64,000 nt of DNA from Asterias amurensis (GCF_032118995.1 NC_092659.1:8969177-9033176), one strand, 5' to 3'; shown: positions 23,401 through 36,000, numbered from the stretch's first letter. Translations and numbers: made by a program. Notes: a model not told the origin generated them from the sequence alone.

Positions 23401-26400
23401 AGCCTCATACTTAAAAGAAATTTGAAACCTGAAAACAAACAGAGCGATAAGAGATGATGAAGGAGTGCCTTGTCCATGCTTTAGTATAATGTGGAAGTGT
23501 CGTGGCCGAGCGTTTAAGGGCACGGAATTCAAACTCTGGTTTTCTGATCAGCTGAGTGTGGGTTCGAATCCCCAACCATGACACTTGTGTCCTTAAGCAA
23601 GACACTTAACCATTGCTTCGTCCTTCGGATGGGACGTTGACATGTTGGTCCTGTGTGTTGTGTAACGCACATAAAAGAACCCAGTGTATTTATCGGAAAG
23701 AGAAGGGGTTCGCCTTGGTGTTCCTGGTTGGATTTGCGGCATATTACGCCACAGCACCTTGTAAACCATTGCATGGTGCTATGTAAAAGGAACAGATCTC
23801 ACATGTCAAACTTAGTCCCATACCTTGCATAAACAAATGTATGTTTCAACGCTTTGAGACGCCCTTTGGGTGTATTGAGTGCTATATAAATATTGACTAT
23901 TATTATTATAATGACTGCTTGTGATGTACTGTTTTTTATTGTCCAGGCTTGAGGAGGCGGGCACCATGGAGAAGGCCGCTGACTGCTACAAAGCAGCGAT
24001 TGAGATCAAACCAGGTTTCTTAGAGGCACAGTTGTGTCTCAGTAACATCAAGAAGATGAGGGTGAGAAACCGTTACTAAATATCAATTATAATAATAGTA
24101 AAAGGTGTTTATAATACGCTTTTCCAAAATATGATCAAAGCGTATAACAAAGAAAAGGATAAAATGAAAACTTGCAAGCAACAAGTCATTAATCTACTAC
24201 AGGAAAGATATCAGTTTTAAGTTTTTCTTAAAAGTAACAACACAAAAAGATTTATGATATTAGTCTGAATGGAAACTCCAAGATTGAACAAGATTTTGTT
24301 CCATCTTTTGTAACAAATTCAAGTCCAAAAGGATGATTTTTAGTATAAATAAATTACCATTTTTGACAACCCTAAAATGTGTCAAATTCTTTTAAAAATG
24401 TGACTCACGTCGACTGAAATCCAAGTAGAAATCGTCAGAAATCTTACTAAGTCTTCAAAATTCAAACTTGAGTCTCGAGTCATACACTGTCCTGTTATTA
24501 GAATATTTTATAAAGTATTGTCTTGCTACACTGGGTTTTTCTGTTCTTTCTTTTTTCACATGACTGCATTCTTGGAAACCACCCTTGGATACTGAACTTG
24601 TGCCCATTGCCATCATCAACTTCTGGTTTGCTGTTTGAACTCTGACCTTTGAACTCTGACCTGTGACCTCTATGCTGTGGAATCTTCAACCTCTGTAATC
24701 CGGGTTGGATGCTGGTTGTCTTGATGTGATCTTGGGTTGCTTCCATGTGTTACTTGACAACACATCTTGTGAACCACTCAAAAATGTGTATCCTTTGAAA
24801 ACAAAATGCATGAATCTTTTTGTTCTGAACTTTGTGAAATGCAACAAACCTTTGAATTTTTTTATTTGGTTGGTTGTTTGCATGTTTTTTTTTTTTGGTT
24901 TTTTTTTACATTTTGTTTTACTACTTTGGACTGTATGGTGATTTTGTATTAAATATCAAAAATTGGAATATGATAAATTGTCAACAAAAATATATATATT
25001 TACAAATGTGAAATATTGATTCTTTTATGTCTTATAAATTGTCCACATTTCTGTAATGATAATGTTTGCCCTTTTCTCCCAATGTTCCTTTTTTCTTTTC
25101 GCCATTATTCACATGACCAAAATTGTACCTCTTTTTCTCTCTTTTTTTTCAAAATCTGAAATTATCTTTGTTCACTTTACTTTGTAACTGAAATTTGTGA
25201 ATCAAATTTTTTCAAACTTTTACTTGAAATTCTACCAATTTCAAAAACCTTGTGGTATGGATATGTGTTTACTTGTTTTGAACTTCCATGGGTTGTTAGA
25301 CGCCCAAAAAGATAACCAGCTCCCCAGAATCAATCTCCTCTGCTTCGCCGGGCTCTCCAGACTTAACTCTCATCTCAGCCGAGACTCTTAGACAAATGGT
25401 GGATACAGAGCATCACACATCAGCACCCACCAAGAGTAGCGCAGAGAAGAGCAAGAAGAAGAAAAAGAAGAAAGGCAAAGAAAGAGACAAGTCCTCAAGC
25501 AGGAAAGACGAGAAGCATTCTAGCAAAAGCAAGAAGAGGTCAAAGAAGAAAAGGAAGTATTCTAGGAGTTCAGATAGTTCAGTTTCTTCAAAGCCTTCCA
25601 GGTCAAGAGGAAGCTTACACTCTCGAGAAACAAGTCAACAGAGAAGTGGTAGAAAGCTCTTCAGAGAAGAAAGAAAAGCGGACAGAACTTCGAGCAAGAA
25701 GAGAGCAGACTCTCGGAAGAGAAGCAAATCATACTCTAGTTCTAGCTCTAGATCTAGGTCAAGAAGCCGACATCTCATTGACCGCAAGAGGACTAAATCT
25801 GGAAGAAGGCGGTCTGGGTATAACTCTGAGAGCATTAGCTCTGATTGTTCTTCAAGATCAGGATCTAAACATAGGAATGCAAGAAAAACCAGGAAACTTG
25901 AAGTTGTCGCAAAAACTGAAGAACCAACATCTTACAGAAAGAGTATAGTTGTACAAAGTAAGAATAGTGGAAGTGCCGGAAGAGGACGAACAAGGTCTAA
26001 CCGTTCCAGCAGTGAGAGCACCTATGGCTCTCTTTCGCCAGAACCTTCAAGAAAGAAATCCAAACCAGAGTCAGAGTCAAAAAAGAAAAGAGATGAGAAA
26101 TCACAGGCGAAAAAAACAGCAAAGCATCTTAAAACAAGAGAAAATCAGTCTCCGTCAGTGTCGCCAAGATCAAGACGTAGCACAATATCCAAAGAATCAC
26201 AACGAAGTCACACAAAAGATGATGAGGAAGGTATTCAGTACTCGCCTACTAGAACGGATGGATCATTTCTTCAAAAGGGGATCAATGAGGACAGGGCTAG
26301 ATCTAAGTCCAGCTCCAAAGATGGTTCCCATCCATCGAGAAGGCACAGTAGGGATGTTTCTCCACAAGACCAAATGAAAATGGGAACGCAAAAGAAAGAT

Positions 26401-28884
26401 ATTCACAACAAAGGTGATGTTTCCAAGAAAAAAGCAGAAAAATACATCCTTGATAAGGCACAGAGGGACGACAGTGGATCAAAGACAAAGTCGAGCAAGA
26501 GACAAAGAAATCAGAGCAAATCAAATAATCAGGATGCCAAGAGAGGACGCAGAGACAGGAAGAGTCAAGATAGAAGAAACAGAAGTATGTCGAGAGGGTC
26601 TTATTCTGAGAGTAGTTACTCAGACAGTAGTTACTCTGACGGATCCTACTCCAGCTACAGTTTATCAGGAAGCCGTTCTTACAGTTACAGCAGTTACAGT
26701 AGCTATACAGCATCAGGGTCTAGCAGCGACTCTGATGACATGAACAAATCAAGAAAACGCTCGAGGCCAAGAAGCAGAAGCCCATCAAAGACCAAATCCA
26801 GGAAGTCTGATGTGAGGAAGCCGCAAGATGAGGATGAGGATGATAGTGATAGTGATGTGGATACAGGTATGTACGAGATCTCTAGAGACCATCTTGAAAT
26901 GTATATGGAGAGCAAGAGCTATCAGACCAAGAAAGCTGGCGAGGGAACACCGTTAAAGAAGAAAAAGAGGAAGCATTCAGAACAGGAACAGGACGAACCT
27001 ACAAAAAACAGCAAAGTGAAAAGTCAAGAGAAAGAAAAAGCTTTATATAGAACTGAGAAACTGAAGACACCTATTCCTCCTGAAATCAAGAAAGAGGAAC
27101 TAAAGAAACCACCTGTGGCTGTACCTTTCTCAGATGTGAGGCCAGCCAAGAAAAGAAGATTCAAAGAAGTCAAAGATGAACCTTCTCCTTCTCATCAGCA
27201 GACCATTGCAATTGAACTTGCCAAACCTGCAAAGGTTTCTGGAGAACACATCCATCCATCCTCTCATGTGCCTTTCCGTCCGTCATTAGAAGGTGCATCT
27301 CAAACAGGTCACAATCTGCCATTAGTGTCACATCAGTCAATAGAACCTGGTGCTGGCCCCCATCATCAGACAGGTGTGGGCATTATTGAACAACAACGAA
27401 TACTGCCCAGGAAGCTTCACCAGTCAGTTCCTGACGCCATGATTAACGATCGACCGCAACCAAGGGAACCTAAAATGGGTACAAACATAGCTGTTCCTCC
27501 CACAGCTTCTGCTTCAGGAGTTTCCAAACCGACTGGAGTAGAAGAGTTTACACTAGAAATGTTTACCCCAGAACAACAAGCTGTCATTAAGACAATTTCT
27601 AAACAAATGGAAAACATCCGTCGACAAAAGCTGCAAGAAGAAAGAGCATGCTCTGGAGTGATACTGGATACAAACGACAATCGTCCTAGTATTAAGAGAC
27701 CCCAAGAAGGTCATGATGGAACTAGGGGTGAAAGGTTGGCAGATGTCAAAAGTCAAGGTCAGGGTCAAGGACACCACATAGGTGTAATTGTATCACAGCG
27801 ACCTGTTGACAATCATGATGATCAAGTACAAAGCACAAAAAGTACTGTAACGTCCTTTCCAGATCAAAGTGGACACCTTCATGGAGTCATAGGGTCCAGA
27901 GATAAAGCAGGAGTGGAAGTAGAGAAACCTGCTGCTGTGACAATTGACTACCAACACGGACAGAATATCATCATGGAATCCAAGGGAAGGGGAATCTTAA
28001 CCCCTGAACTGCCGAGTGTCCCAACAATTGAACAAGTCAAATCGAGTAGAGGTCCTGCTGTACTTGCAGAAAGGGCAAAAAGCAGTTTAGCTGGAGCTGG
28101 AGACATGAGAACACAGACTTCAAAAGAAGAACGCGAACGTAATCGTAGGAAGACTAAAGAAATGGAACCAACAAGGTCACACCACAGTAGTAAAGGTCAA
28201 AGGTCACATGATGACACACATGCCAGGGAAAGGTCGGCAGATTCAAGTCATTACAGTTCAAAAACAAGTGAGAAGCAAAGCATGGATAAGAGCCTTGCAT
28301 CAAATCATCCAAGACACACAGAGGAAAGTGCAAAATCGACTAAGGTTATAGATTATCAGCATGGCAGAAGTGAGAGACGCTACGAGAGAAGCGGAAGGGA
28401 TAAACCTGCCAGTAGCAGACACCAGGATAGATATGGTGACAGACCCCAGGATAGATATGGTGATAGACCCCAGGAAAGATATTGTGATAGACCCCTTGAT
28501 AATCTCCATGAGGCTTCATATGACAGACCTTTGAATCACAGAGATGGCAGAGACAGTCACCATCATAGATATGGTGACAGACGCCCCGAGAGAGACAGGA
28601 GGGATGAGCATTCCGGTAGTGATAGATATCACGGTGGGACGAGTACCACCAAGGGGGACAGATACCAGAGTAGACCCCACAGCAGATATAGTGAGAGACA
28701 TGGCTCCAGATCCAACCAAAGCAGTAGCAGAACACCAGTTAGACCCAGAGAGAGCAACGCCTTCCACAAGTTGATTACCTTCAATAAGGACATACAAGTT
28801 GCAGTTCTGCACAGCGAAGGGAAATGGGCACGTACCCAAAGTCCAGAGGTTGAGAAAAGGCAGACAAGAACATGGTGGCTCTAA
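17465..28884 (+). CDS. TTC14: Tetratricopeptide repeat protein 14, complete, with very long RS-rich tail
   Basis: TTC14 family: nuclear protein with an S1 RNA-binding domain, TPRs and a basic serine-rich tail; its precise role is little known. Eight exons in phase: 17465-17706, 18545-19052, 19354-19544, 20426-20497, 21363-21482, 22296-22418, 23947-24061 and 25300-28884 (stop), giving 1651 aa. Family marks include a [15 protein letters not shown] start, [11 protein letters not shown], an S1-like segment at about residues 155-240 ([16 protein letters not shown]...[12 protein letters not shown]), [29 protein letters not shown] and three TPRs at about 338-457 ([39 protein letters not shown]). The last exon (1194 codons) is almost all Ser/Arg/Lys, with a Tyr/Ser block at about 890-935, a predicted helix with [19 protein letters not shown] at about 1205-1235 and DRYGDRPQ repeats at about 1498-1545. 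Human TTC14 as I recall it is 770 aa, so the tail is unusually long. Confidence 0.94.
19066..19207 (+). repeat. 71-bp perfect tandem duplication in a TTC14 intron
   Basis: The block starting agaaaaccaaaacttcaatg and ending tcaatttctgctgtg occurs twice back to back with a period of 71 bp and no mismatch seen. It begins 14 nt after the exon 2 end. Confidence 0.93.
19511..20385 (+). repeat. Triplicated TTC14 exon 3 end with splice donor
   Basis: Unit 1 (about 19511-19692) contains the true exon end, atgtcactcatgcggggtct then tcaaag|gtgagc. Unit 2 (about 19693-19885) has atgtcactcatgagggatgg then tcttcaaaagtgagc. Unit 3 (about 20217-20385) has atatcactcatgaggggtct then tcaaaaaggtgagc. Each continues into similar intron sequence (atttataagaac, ctgtgtca, gtgtattact). 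Units 2 and 3 are intronic in the gene model. Confidence 0.85.
20792..21086. mobile_element. 295-bp hAT-like MITE with 8-bp target duplication
   Basis: Ends catagagttatatataaga and tcttatatataactctatg are perfect inverted repeats of at least 25 bp. The octamer CAAAATAC flanks both sides (20784-20791 and 21087-21094). The interior has two ggccattttctaagttg-type blocks. Lies in the TTC14 intron between the exons at 20426 and 21363. Confidence 0.92.
21536..21912. mobile_element. MITE family C, copy 1
   Basis: Consensus ends ttaaaggcactggacactat and taccaatagtgtccagtgcc, inverted. This copy starts ttaaagacactgaacactat and ends taccgctggctttaa. The interior palindrome cgagacctcaaattct/aatctgagggctcaaaatca is diagnostic of the family. 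Lies in a TTC14 intron. Confidence 0.9.
22625..23000. mobile_element. Inverted-repeat element in a TTC14 intron
   Basis: Contains a strong hairpin at 22873-22996: caattgttgcacgctgtgac and gggtccatgggttttgtaca are answered by tgtacaaaatgccatggacc and catagcgtgcaacaattg. The left portion has gatgtacaccaatgtacatc, itself palindromic. Borders approximate. Confidence 0.7.
23497..23911 (+). mobile_element. tRNA-derived SINE, full-length copy
   Basis: The head resembles a Leu/Ser tRNA: A-box-like gtggccgagcgtttaaggg and B box ggttcgaatcc at about 23551. The conserved core acttgtgtccttaagcaaga then cacttaaccattgcttcg resembles the V-SINE-type central domain. The tail is gtgctatataaatattgac then (TAT/ATT)n. 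Related copies at 31964, 37011, 37608 and 60747. The tRNA part is degenerate, so it is not a tRNA gene. Confidence 0.85.
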
Positions 28885-29149
28885 ATAGAATTGAATTTAA
28901 TTTCGGTTCACTCATTTATAGTGTTGTTATTGGTAGACTTAATGCATTTGTCCTTGACAGTGGTTCTTATGGTCGATTGCGGACTTTTTAGTTAAGGGGG
29001 CACAGGGGCTGATTTTTTTGCATTCAAAATCAGTGTACTATAATAATTGCTGCTGGTCTCGGATTTCCCCAAGAATCCTTTGCCTGCTGGTTATGCGCAT
29101 GGCGACAAGGATATGGGCTAGTGCATTTTATCAGGTGTCTTTTGTTTGA

Positions 29150-29523
29150 TTAAAGCCATTGGACCCTTTCGGTTCAGAAAAAAAAAAAAAGTTCACAGAT
29201 TTACAAATAACTTACAGCGTTTACAGAAGCCAATGGTGAAAGACTTCTTTTGAAATATTATTCCATGAAGTGCTTTACTTTTTGAGAAAACAGCAAAACA
29301 ATATAAATTCTCGTTAACGAGAATTACAGATTTATTTTAAACACATGTCATGACACGGTGAAACGCGCGGAAACAAGGGTGGGTTTTTCCGTTGTTTTCT
29401 CCCGACTGCGATGACCGATTGAGCCTAAATTTTCACAGGTTTGTTATTTGATATAGAAGTTGTGGTACACAAAGTGTGGGCCTTGGACAACACTGTTTAC
29501 CGAAAGGGTCCAATGGCTTTAAA
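29150..29523. mobile_element. MITE family B, copy 2 (opposite orientation)
   Basis: Ends ttaaagccattggacccttt and aagggtccaatggctttaa. The interior is the reverse complement of copy 1 (tgtcatgacacggtgaaacg; aaggtgggtttttccg-type block). Lies 265 bp past the TTC14 stop, possibly within its 3' UTR. Confidence 0.9.
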
Positions 29524-29709
29524 CAAAAGCCAGATTCATTGTTTTTTTTTTTTTTTTTTTCTTGGTTTGTAATAACAAAGTTTTCTCTTTTTTAATACTG
29601 TGCTGAACAAGAAAACCAAGAAAAAACAAACACTTTCTTTTCCAATGCTTATTTATATTTACTATACCTCATACATATTCATGACTAAGAGTCAAGTTCT
29701 TACTAGTCC

Positions 29710-29835
29710 ATTCATTATTTCCATAACAAATTTCCATTTGTTGCATATTGCTTGTTACAGGTATTCAGCTGTTGTTTGCTTATCCATAAAATCACATGGA
29801 AATTTGGTGCTTAGCAGCTCTATGAAATTGGGCCC
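29710..29835. mobile_element. MITE family A, right half
   Basis: Contains ttgttgcatattgcttgtta, attcagctgttgtttgctta and the right terminus gctctatgaaattgggccc. The left terminus is missing. Confidence 0.75.
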
Positions 29836-29964
29836 ACAAGGTGGGATGCTAAGCAATTATGTTTTTTATTTTTTAAATGGCAATTTCAATGTGTTTTTCC
29901 AGGTGCTATTTCCAATGGAAAAAAATCTCTTTTTAGGAAAAGTCTTTTAAATTTGTAAGTAACC

Positions 29965-30432
29965 GGGGCCCAATTTTAAATCTCTGCTTACCCTAAGAAT
30001 TCTGTGCTTAAAGCCATTGGACACTTTCGGTATCACAAATTATATATAAAACAACAAACCTGTGAAAGTTTAGGCTCAATCGGTCAACGGAGTCGGGAGA
30101 AAATAACGGGAAAACCCACCCTTATTTCCGCACGTTTCACCGTGTCATGACATGTGTTTGAAATAAATCCGTTAATCTCGATATCGAGAATTTATATTGT
30201 TTTAATGTTTTCTCAAAGAGTAAAGCATTTCATGGAATAGTTCTTCAAGAGAAGTCTTTCACCATTACCTTCTGTAAACCCTGTAAGTTATTTGTAAATC
30301 TGTGAACTTTTAATTTCTTTTCTGTACCGAAAGTGTCCAATGACTTTAAGATCCACAAAATCACATGCTTTAAGGGGTGCAGTAAGCGAATAATTCTGTG
30401 GTAAGCAGTTACCATGAAATTTGGCCCAGGTG
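29965..30432. mobile_element. Family A-like MITE split by a family B insertion
   Basis: Left end ggggcccaattttaaatctc then tgcttaccctaagaattctg; right end gcgaataattctgtggtaag then accatgaaatttggccc. The halves pair as inverted repeats once the family B copy at 30008-30349 is removed. Confidence 0.72.
30008..30349. mobile_element. MITE family B, copy 3, nested
   Basis: Ends ttaaagccattggacacttt and aaagtgtccaatgactttaa; interior cgtttcaccgtgtcatgaca. TTAA is present at both extremes. Inserted in the element at 29965-30432. Confidence 0.88.
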
Positions 30433-30681
30433 CCAAGTCCACAAGTTAAGCAAAACGCTAATGCTTAGCACAAATCTGCTGGAAGCAATGTACAATGCAC
30501 GGTATTTTTGGCTGGTTTCCACTTAGCAGATATTTTGTGATGAGTGCAGCAAATATATTTTGTGCCCTTACCATGTGTTTAAAATGTTTTTTTTGTGATG
30601 AAAATGGTTATCTTGAACTATGTATACAAATTATCTGCTGGTAACATTATTTTTAACACTGAAGTGTAATAAATTTATTTA

Positions 30682-31121
30682 TAAAACACCTCTTGCTTTT
30701 TCTGTTTCTGGTTGGCTGAAACACGGTCATGTGGGATGAACTAATATAGTCTAGTGATTGCTCACGCTCATTTACGGGATCTAGTTCCCGAGCGAGCACT
30801 AGTCTTTGTAAATAGTGCCTGGTTACAACGCCCTCTCTTAACTTGAACCGTGAACAGCAACTCCAAAACTTCCTTTCTTTTCCAGATTTCTGTTCTTATT
30901 TCATATTTATGACCGAGCTGTGTTATAAAACACATATTGACTGGCATAAATCGGTAACTAGTGTACGTCTATTCCCCCTCGGGCCTGTGAGTGACCAGAA
31001 GAGGGGCCTATTTCCCTCAGCCTTCCACCTCAGTAAATAGGTCGCTCTTCTGGTCACTCAAAGTCCCTCGGGGGCATAGACGTACACTAGTTACCTCATT
31101 GCCAGTCAATATGTGTATAAC
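30682..31121. mobile_element. Inverted-repeat element family G, copy 1
   Basis: Left part ataaaacacctcttgctttt and ggttggctgaaacacggtca; right part a large hairpin in which ggtaactagtgtacgtctat and tccccctcgggcctgtgagt are answered by tcactcaaagtccctcgggg and gacgtacactagttacctc. A second copy lies at 37758-38191 and a piece at 32177-32245. Confidence 0.82.
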
Positions 31122-31963
31122 AGAATAAAATGTTCTGTACAGGCAATCTTGAATCACCAGTTTGTGGGAACATTTTGAAGAATCTGCTGTTGATCATCTT
31201 TCTTAGAACATACGTACATGTAAACTTGACCAATTTCTACCATTAAAAAATGGATCATCTCACAAATTGATAGGTTGTTGGTGTTATTTTTCTAAAGGTT
31301 TTTTTTTTTTTTTTTGCTGGGCATGCTGTTTATACATTGATCTAAATGCAACTTTTATTCTATAACATACACTTCTGCCTAACATCTGGTTTATAGTCGG
31401 TCGAATGACACAAAACTTAACACTCTAAAGCCAGTTATAGTTACCACATCAGGGACTGGTTTCTAAAGGGGGCTCGCGATCGCCAGAGCTCAACAATTAT
31501 CATCCAGCAACCAACTATATACTAGGTGTCAAACAAACAAAACTGTCATTAACTGTGTTAAAACAGGAAAAGGCATACCCTTTAAGAATTTAATACATTC
31601 CATTGCAAGATTTGGCTAAAACACCAAAACACTCTTAAAAAATAGAAAATTTCATAAAATGTACTTATAATTTTACAAGTTTGGTGTACTATATCTAGTG
31701 GGGAAACAAAGGTGTCTGTTTTAAATAACAAAGACATTCTGAATGTCCTTAGTAATTGTTTTAGGGTGTAAATATAAGGGTTTAACTTTCTGAAAGTGTC
31801 CCACTGTTTAACTTGGCAAGCGGGGATAAAAAAAAAATGGCAAGCGTTGATAATTTGTCAATGTGATGCATGCACCTCCATGAGCAGGTTACTTTGATTC
31901 AGAAGGGCCATGCCAATAATAAGATTATGCCTAAAAAATCCTTTTTCAAAGGGGTCAAAGTGG

Positions 31964-32245
31964 ATGGTCATGGGCGAGTGGTTAAGAGCATCGAATTCAA
32001 GTTCTGGTGCTGATTCACCGGAGTGCGAGTTCGAATCCCAGTCGTGACACTTGTGTCCTTGAGCAAGACATTTTACTATAATTGCTTCTCTTCACCCAGG
32101 GGTATAAATGGGTACCTGCGAGGGTAGAGGTTGATATTGTGTATGAAAAAGCCACAAGCGCCTTACAGGCAGCTCAGGTCATTCAAAGTCCCTCGGGGGA
32201 ATAGATGACACTAGTTACCTCATTGCCAGTCAATATTGTGTATAC
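31964..32245 (+). mobile_element. tRNA-SINE fragment followed by a family G tail
   Basis: SINE part 31964-32160: gggcgagtggttaagagcat (A box), gagttcgaatcccagtcgtg (B box), acttgtgtccttgagcaaga. At 32177-32245 it switches to the right end of family G (tcattcaaagtccctcgggg...cattgccagtcaatattg). The join is abrupt, suggesting insertion or deletion at the boundary. Confidence 0.72.
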
Positions 32246-32612
32246 TAGTCGCCCAGACTTACACACACATATACCCCAAAATACACCAAAACATTAGTGA
32301 TATACTATACAACAAGCTATAATTGCATCAATGTGCACATCAGAAGTGTCCGTGAGTAATATACTATCGGACAAACTATATTTGCAATAAAGAGCATATC
32401 GGAAGTGTATGGAGGCCTCCAAAAGGCGTAGCAGAAGACCCCTCTTAGAGTTGTCTGCTGTTCCTCCTGATGAGATCCTGTTAGGTCCATCCTTGTCCCA
32501 TTGTAAAACCAATGACTGGACTTCAGAGATTTTGCCTCAAAGGAAATTTCACCTAATGCCACGAGGTAATATGCACTGGTAAATCAAATTGCACTTAACC
32601 ATTAAGTTACAC

Positions 32613-32763
32613 TAAGACCTTATGCATTGATGTCATCCAGCCGCCATCTTAGAGGAAAAACGGTGACAAAACAATCGAGACGCACAGTATTGGCCAATGA
32701 ACAACCTCCTTTTGACCTCTAGGTGAGGGCGCCCTACCTAAATGACATCATGTGCGTAAGGTC
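32613..32763. mobile_element. MITE family K, copy 2
   Basis: Ends aagaccttatgcattgatgt and gacatcatgtgcgtaaggtc. The interior (ccgccatcttagaggaaaaa, attggccaatgaacaacctc) is the reverse complement of 15733-15880. Confidence 0.82.
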
Positions 32764-32809
32764 TATATACATGTAGGGAGGATACAAATTAATCTTGTAC
32801 AAATATTTG

Positions 32810-32815
32810 TTTATT
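32810..32815 (-). terminator. Candidate polyadenylation signal of the TMLHE-like gene
   Basis: TTTATT on the plus strand (AATAAA on minus), about 205 nt past the stop codon at 33019-33021. Confidence 0.45.
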
Positions 32816-33018
32816 CTTGAATTATATAAAAAAAGTGAGCTGGCATGTCTATTTTGATGTTTATAGGCCCCTAATAAGCTCTGGTAAATTACAAAATGCA
32901 ATGTAAATAATAATTTTGTTACACTAATATTATACATGTCGAGAAAGCCTAAAATTAGGGAGAATACAACAAATTTGTACACCAATTTGGGTCCTAGTTT
33001 TTCTGGGGCTGCAATGTT

Positions 33019-36000
33019 TTAATCTTTAACCCCTAGAATGGTCCTGATTTTACTGTTTATCTCGTCTCGCTGTAAGTAGCAAGAGGTCATGATGCGATGT
33101 CCAGTGAAGCCAATGCGGCCGTGTAGACATCGCCAGTTATCAATCAGCATCAGTCTCCCAGGGTTGAGCTTGACCACAAACTCGCTGGCTGGACTCTGGA
33201 GGATCGCGGCAAACGCATGGTGCGCTGCGTAGAAACGGTCAACGTCGTCGGGGGATAGGTGGGACAGAGGAGCCCTGTCTGAGTTGTTGTACCTGCAGCG
33301 AGAGTTAGATCGAAGACATAAAATTTGGTTGTCAAATGCGCCATTTGGTTGCCAAATGCATTACATTGAAGAGATAAAACTTGGCTGTCAAATACACCGT
33401 ATTTTTGACCGAGTGTAGGCGCTCTCAAAATGTTTGTATTACTTACGGGAGGATATGCATTCATACCCAAAATAATTATCAAAGACTGGAACACATTACC
33501 ACCACATGCATAATATTCATCACGAACAATAAGACTTTTAAAGGAGCCGTTATATCCTAAATCAAAATCAACTTACAACTATGGGTGACAGAACCCTGAT
33601 TATAAAACTTTGCAAATGAATCGCAGAAGTGATAAAAATAGTATTGAGAGCACCCTCATGCGGTCAAAAACTTGGCGCATTAATTCTGAAGAGGGAGTTG
33701 ATAAGGGATCAACTCAAAAGTCGGGCAAGTTCTTGAAAGAAAGTTCTTGTCTAGGAAATCGCACACAATCCATGGCAGTGTATACGATCTAGTTGGTATG
33801 ATACTACTCTAGAATTGCAAAGGTCATGGGTTCAAATCCCACCCGAATAATATACCTGTAATTTTTGTTCACAGAACTCGGGTGCACTGAGTATACAGTG
33901 CTAACACACATCTGTACACTGTACAATGTATATGGGTAAAAGCCAAAATGAATATTGCAAGTTTTAAATCCGATTTCCTGAAAGCAAAACAGTCACAAAT
34001 CAAAAGAAAACAATGCCTGGATAATGGCTTAGCTGACTTGAGGTCTCTGCGCCAATAATTTCTCCCGATACCTGATATTGATCAGCTGCCCTGTCACAGG
34101 ATCATGGTTGAGTGTTGTGAAGTGCATCTCCATGTGTCGTTCTTTGTCCTTGTAGCATGCGGACAGTGGTATGGTGCTTAGAGCTTGGTAGTGTTCTGGG
34201 TGGGTCTCCTTCAGTTTGGCCGCGGCGTGGAAGCCGTCAACCAAAGGATTCTCCCCTCCGAGTCCATCGTGCTTGAAGCATGTAAACAACATGGCTCTGT
34301 AAATAATAAATAACAACAAAAATGTCTATTGGTTGATTGAACATGTGCGCTCTGGGTCATGTGTTTTTAGTATCTCTCTGAATAAACATTTGTGAGTAAG
34401 ATTTGAATAATGTCTGGTACATCTTGACTTGCTTGGTCACAAGTTCCCGCCTAAATTTGAATTCCTTTGACATAGCAACTGTCTCTACAGTGTAAAGAAA
34501 TGAAATTAAACAGCCATCGTACCAGACATTCTTTAAATCGAACTCGCAAATTGCTTGTTCGGTTTTGAGGTTAAAAACATTATGCAATAATTTTCTTTAT
34601 TTTGAGGGAGGTGGACATTCCCCACATCGATGTGAGTTAAATGCTAAAACAAAATATAATACTGGATTCAGACCTTTGACCTCCACCATTCCAGAGCAGA
34701 TGTCTCACCATTAGACCGCTGAGCATGTGCATTGACACGAGGCGGACTCCTGTCATTAGCAATAAAACTAGAAAAACAAATAAATCTTATTGAAGTAGAA
34801 TTAAGCCTGGTTCATACTCTCCTGCAAATGCGATTCAAATTTTGATGTCACAGCTTTTTTTTCGCTGGAATGTTTCACGGGAGTTCAGCAAATTTGTAAC
34901 TCTTCCTAATGATTCATTGCAAATTTGTGATTTCAACATCTATGCATTCACAGGAAGTGTGTGGGAACCGAGCTTAAAGCCATTATACACTTTCTGTAAA
35001 CAGTATTGTTCAAGCCCCACACTTCGTGTACTACAACTTATATACAAAATAACGAACCCGTGAAAATTTAGGCTCAAGCGGTCATCGGAGTTGGGAGAAA
35101 ATAACGGGAACACCCACCCTTGTTTCCGCACATTTCGCCGTGTCATGACATGTGTTTAAAATAAATCTGTAATTCTCGTTATCGCGAATTGAGTTTGTTT
35201 TAATGTTTTCTCAAAAAGTAAAGCGCTTCATGGAATAATATTTCAAGAGAAGTCTTTCACCAATACCTTCTGTAAACCCTGTAAGTTATTTGTAAATCTG
35301 TGAACTTTTTTTTTTTTCTGTTCCGCAAGTGTATAATGGCTTTACTGCATATTCTGAAAAACAAGTGTTTTTCCACAAAAGTACATACCCCGCAGGCTGG
35401 GTAAAGTATGTTGTATCTGTGTGACAATTCAGTTTAGCGTTGGAGTATGCCAGATCAGCTATCTCATTATCCGCCGTGACTACACAAACACCTCCATAGA
35501 AAGTCTCTTGTAGTCGGGAAAGCCGATTTGCAGCTTTCTGCAGATAAAAAAAGAAAACACAGAAATTGTGGTTTAATGGTAGTTCTTTTAAAACATTGCA
35601 TGGTGAGACAGAAACAGAAACTAATGTCAGAGCATACTAACGGAAACATTAAGTTGTTAAACAACTGGGCCAAATTTCATAGAGCTGCTAAGCACAAAGG
35701 TTTGCTTAGCATGACATTTCTTCCGTGATAAAAACACCAACCAAACTTCCATGTGATTTTCAGGATAAGCAAACAACAGCTGAATACCAGTAAGAGGCAA
35801 TATGCAACAGATGGAAATTTGGTTGGCAATCCTGTTTTTATCAAGGAATAAATTTCATGCTAAGCAAATTTTAATGCTTAGCAGCTCTATGAAATTGGGC
35901 CCTGGTTCCCTTGACCCCTTCTTGCTTCTAGATGGCTCAGTGGTTTTACAATTCCGATGGTAAACAACAGGGGCAAGCATTTTTTCCTTGGTAGAGGGCA

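Larger units (their letters stand above)
28885..33018. other. Convergent region between TTC14 and the dioxygenase gene
   Basis: Contains 3' UTRs of unknown length and the MITE, SINE and family G copies listed separately. Between 31122 and 31963 I see only AT-rich sequence with a T-run near 31297. At 32246-32612 nothing is recognised. An AATAAA at about 30668 could end a long TTC14 transcript, but this is a guess. Confidence 0.5.

Noticed and set aside
23497..23590. tRNA gene
   Set aside because: A and B boxes are present, but the cloverleaf is degenerate and the sequence continues into a SINE core and tail. The same head recurs at several loci.
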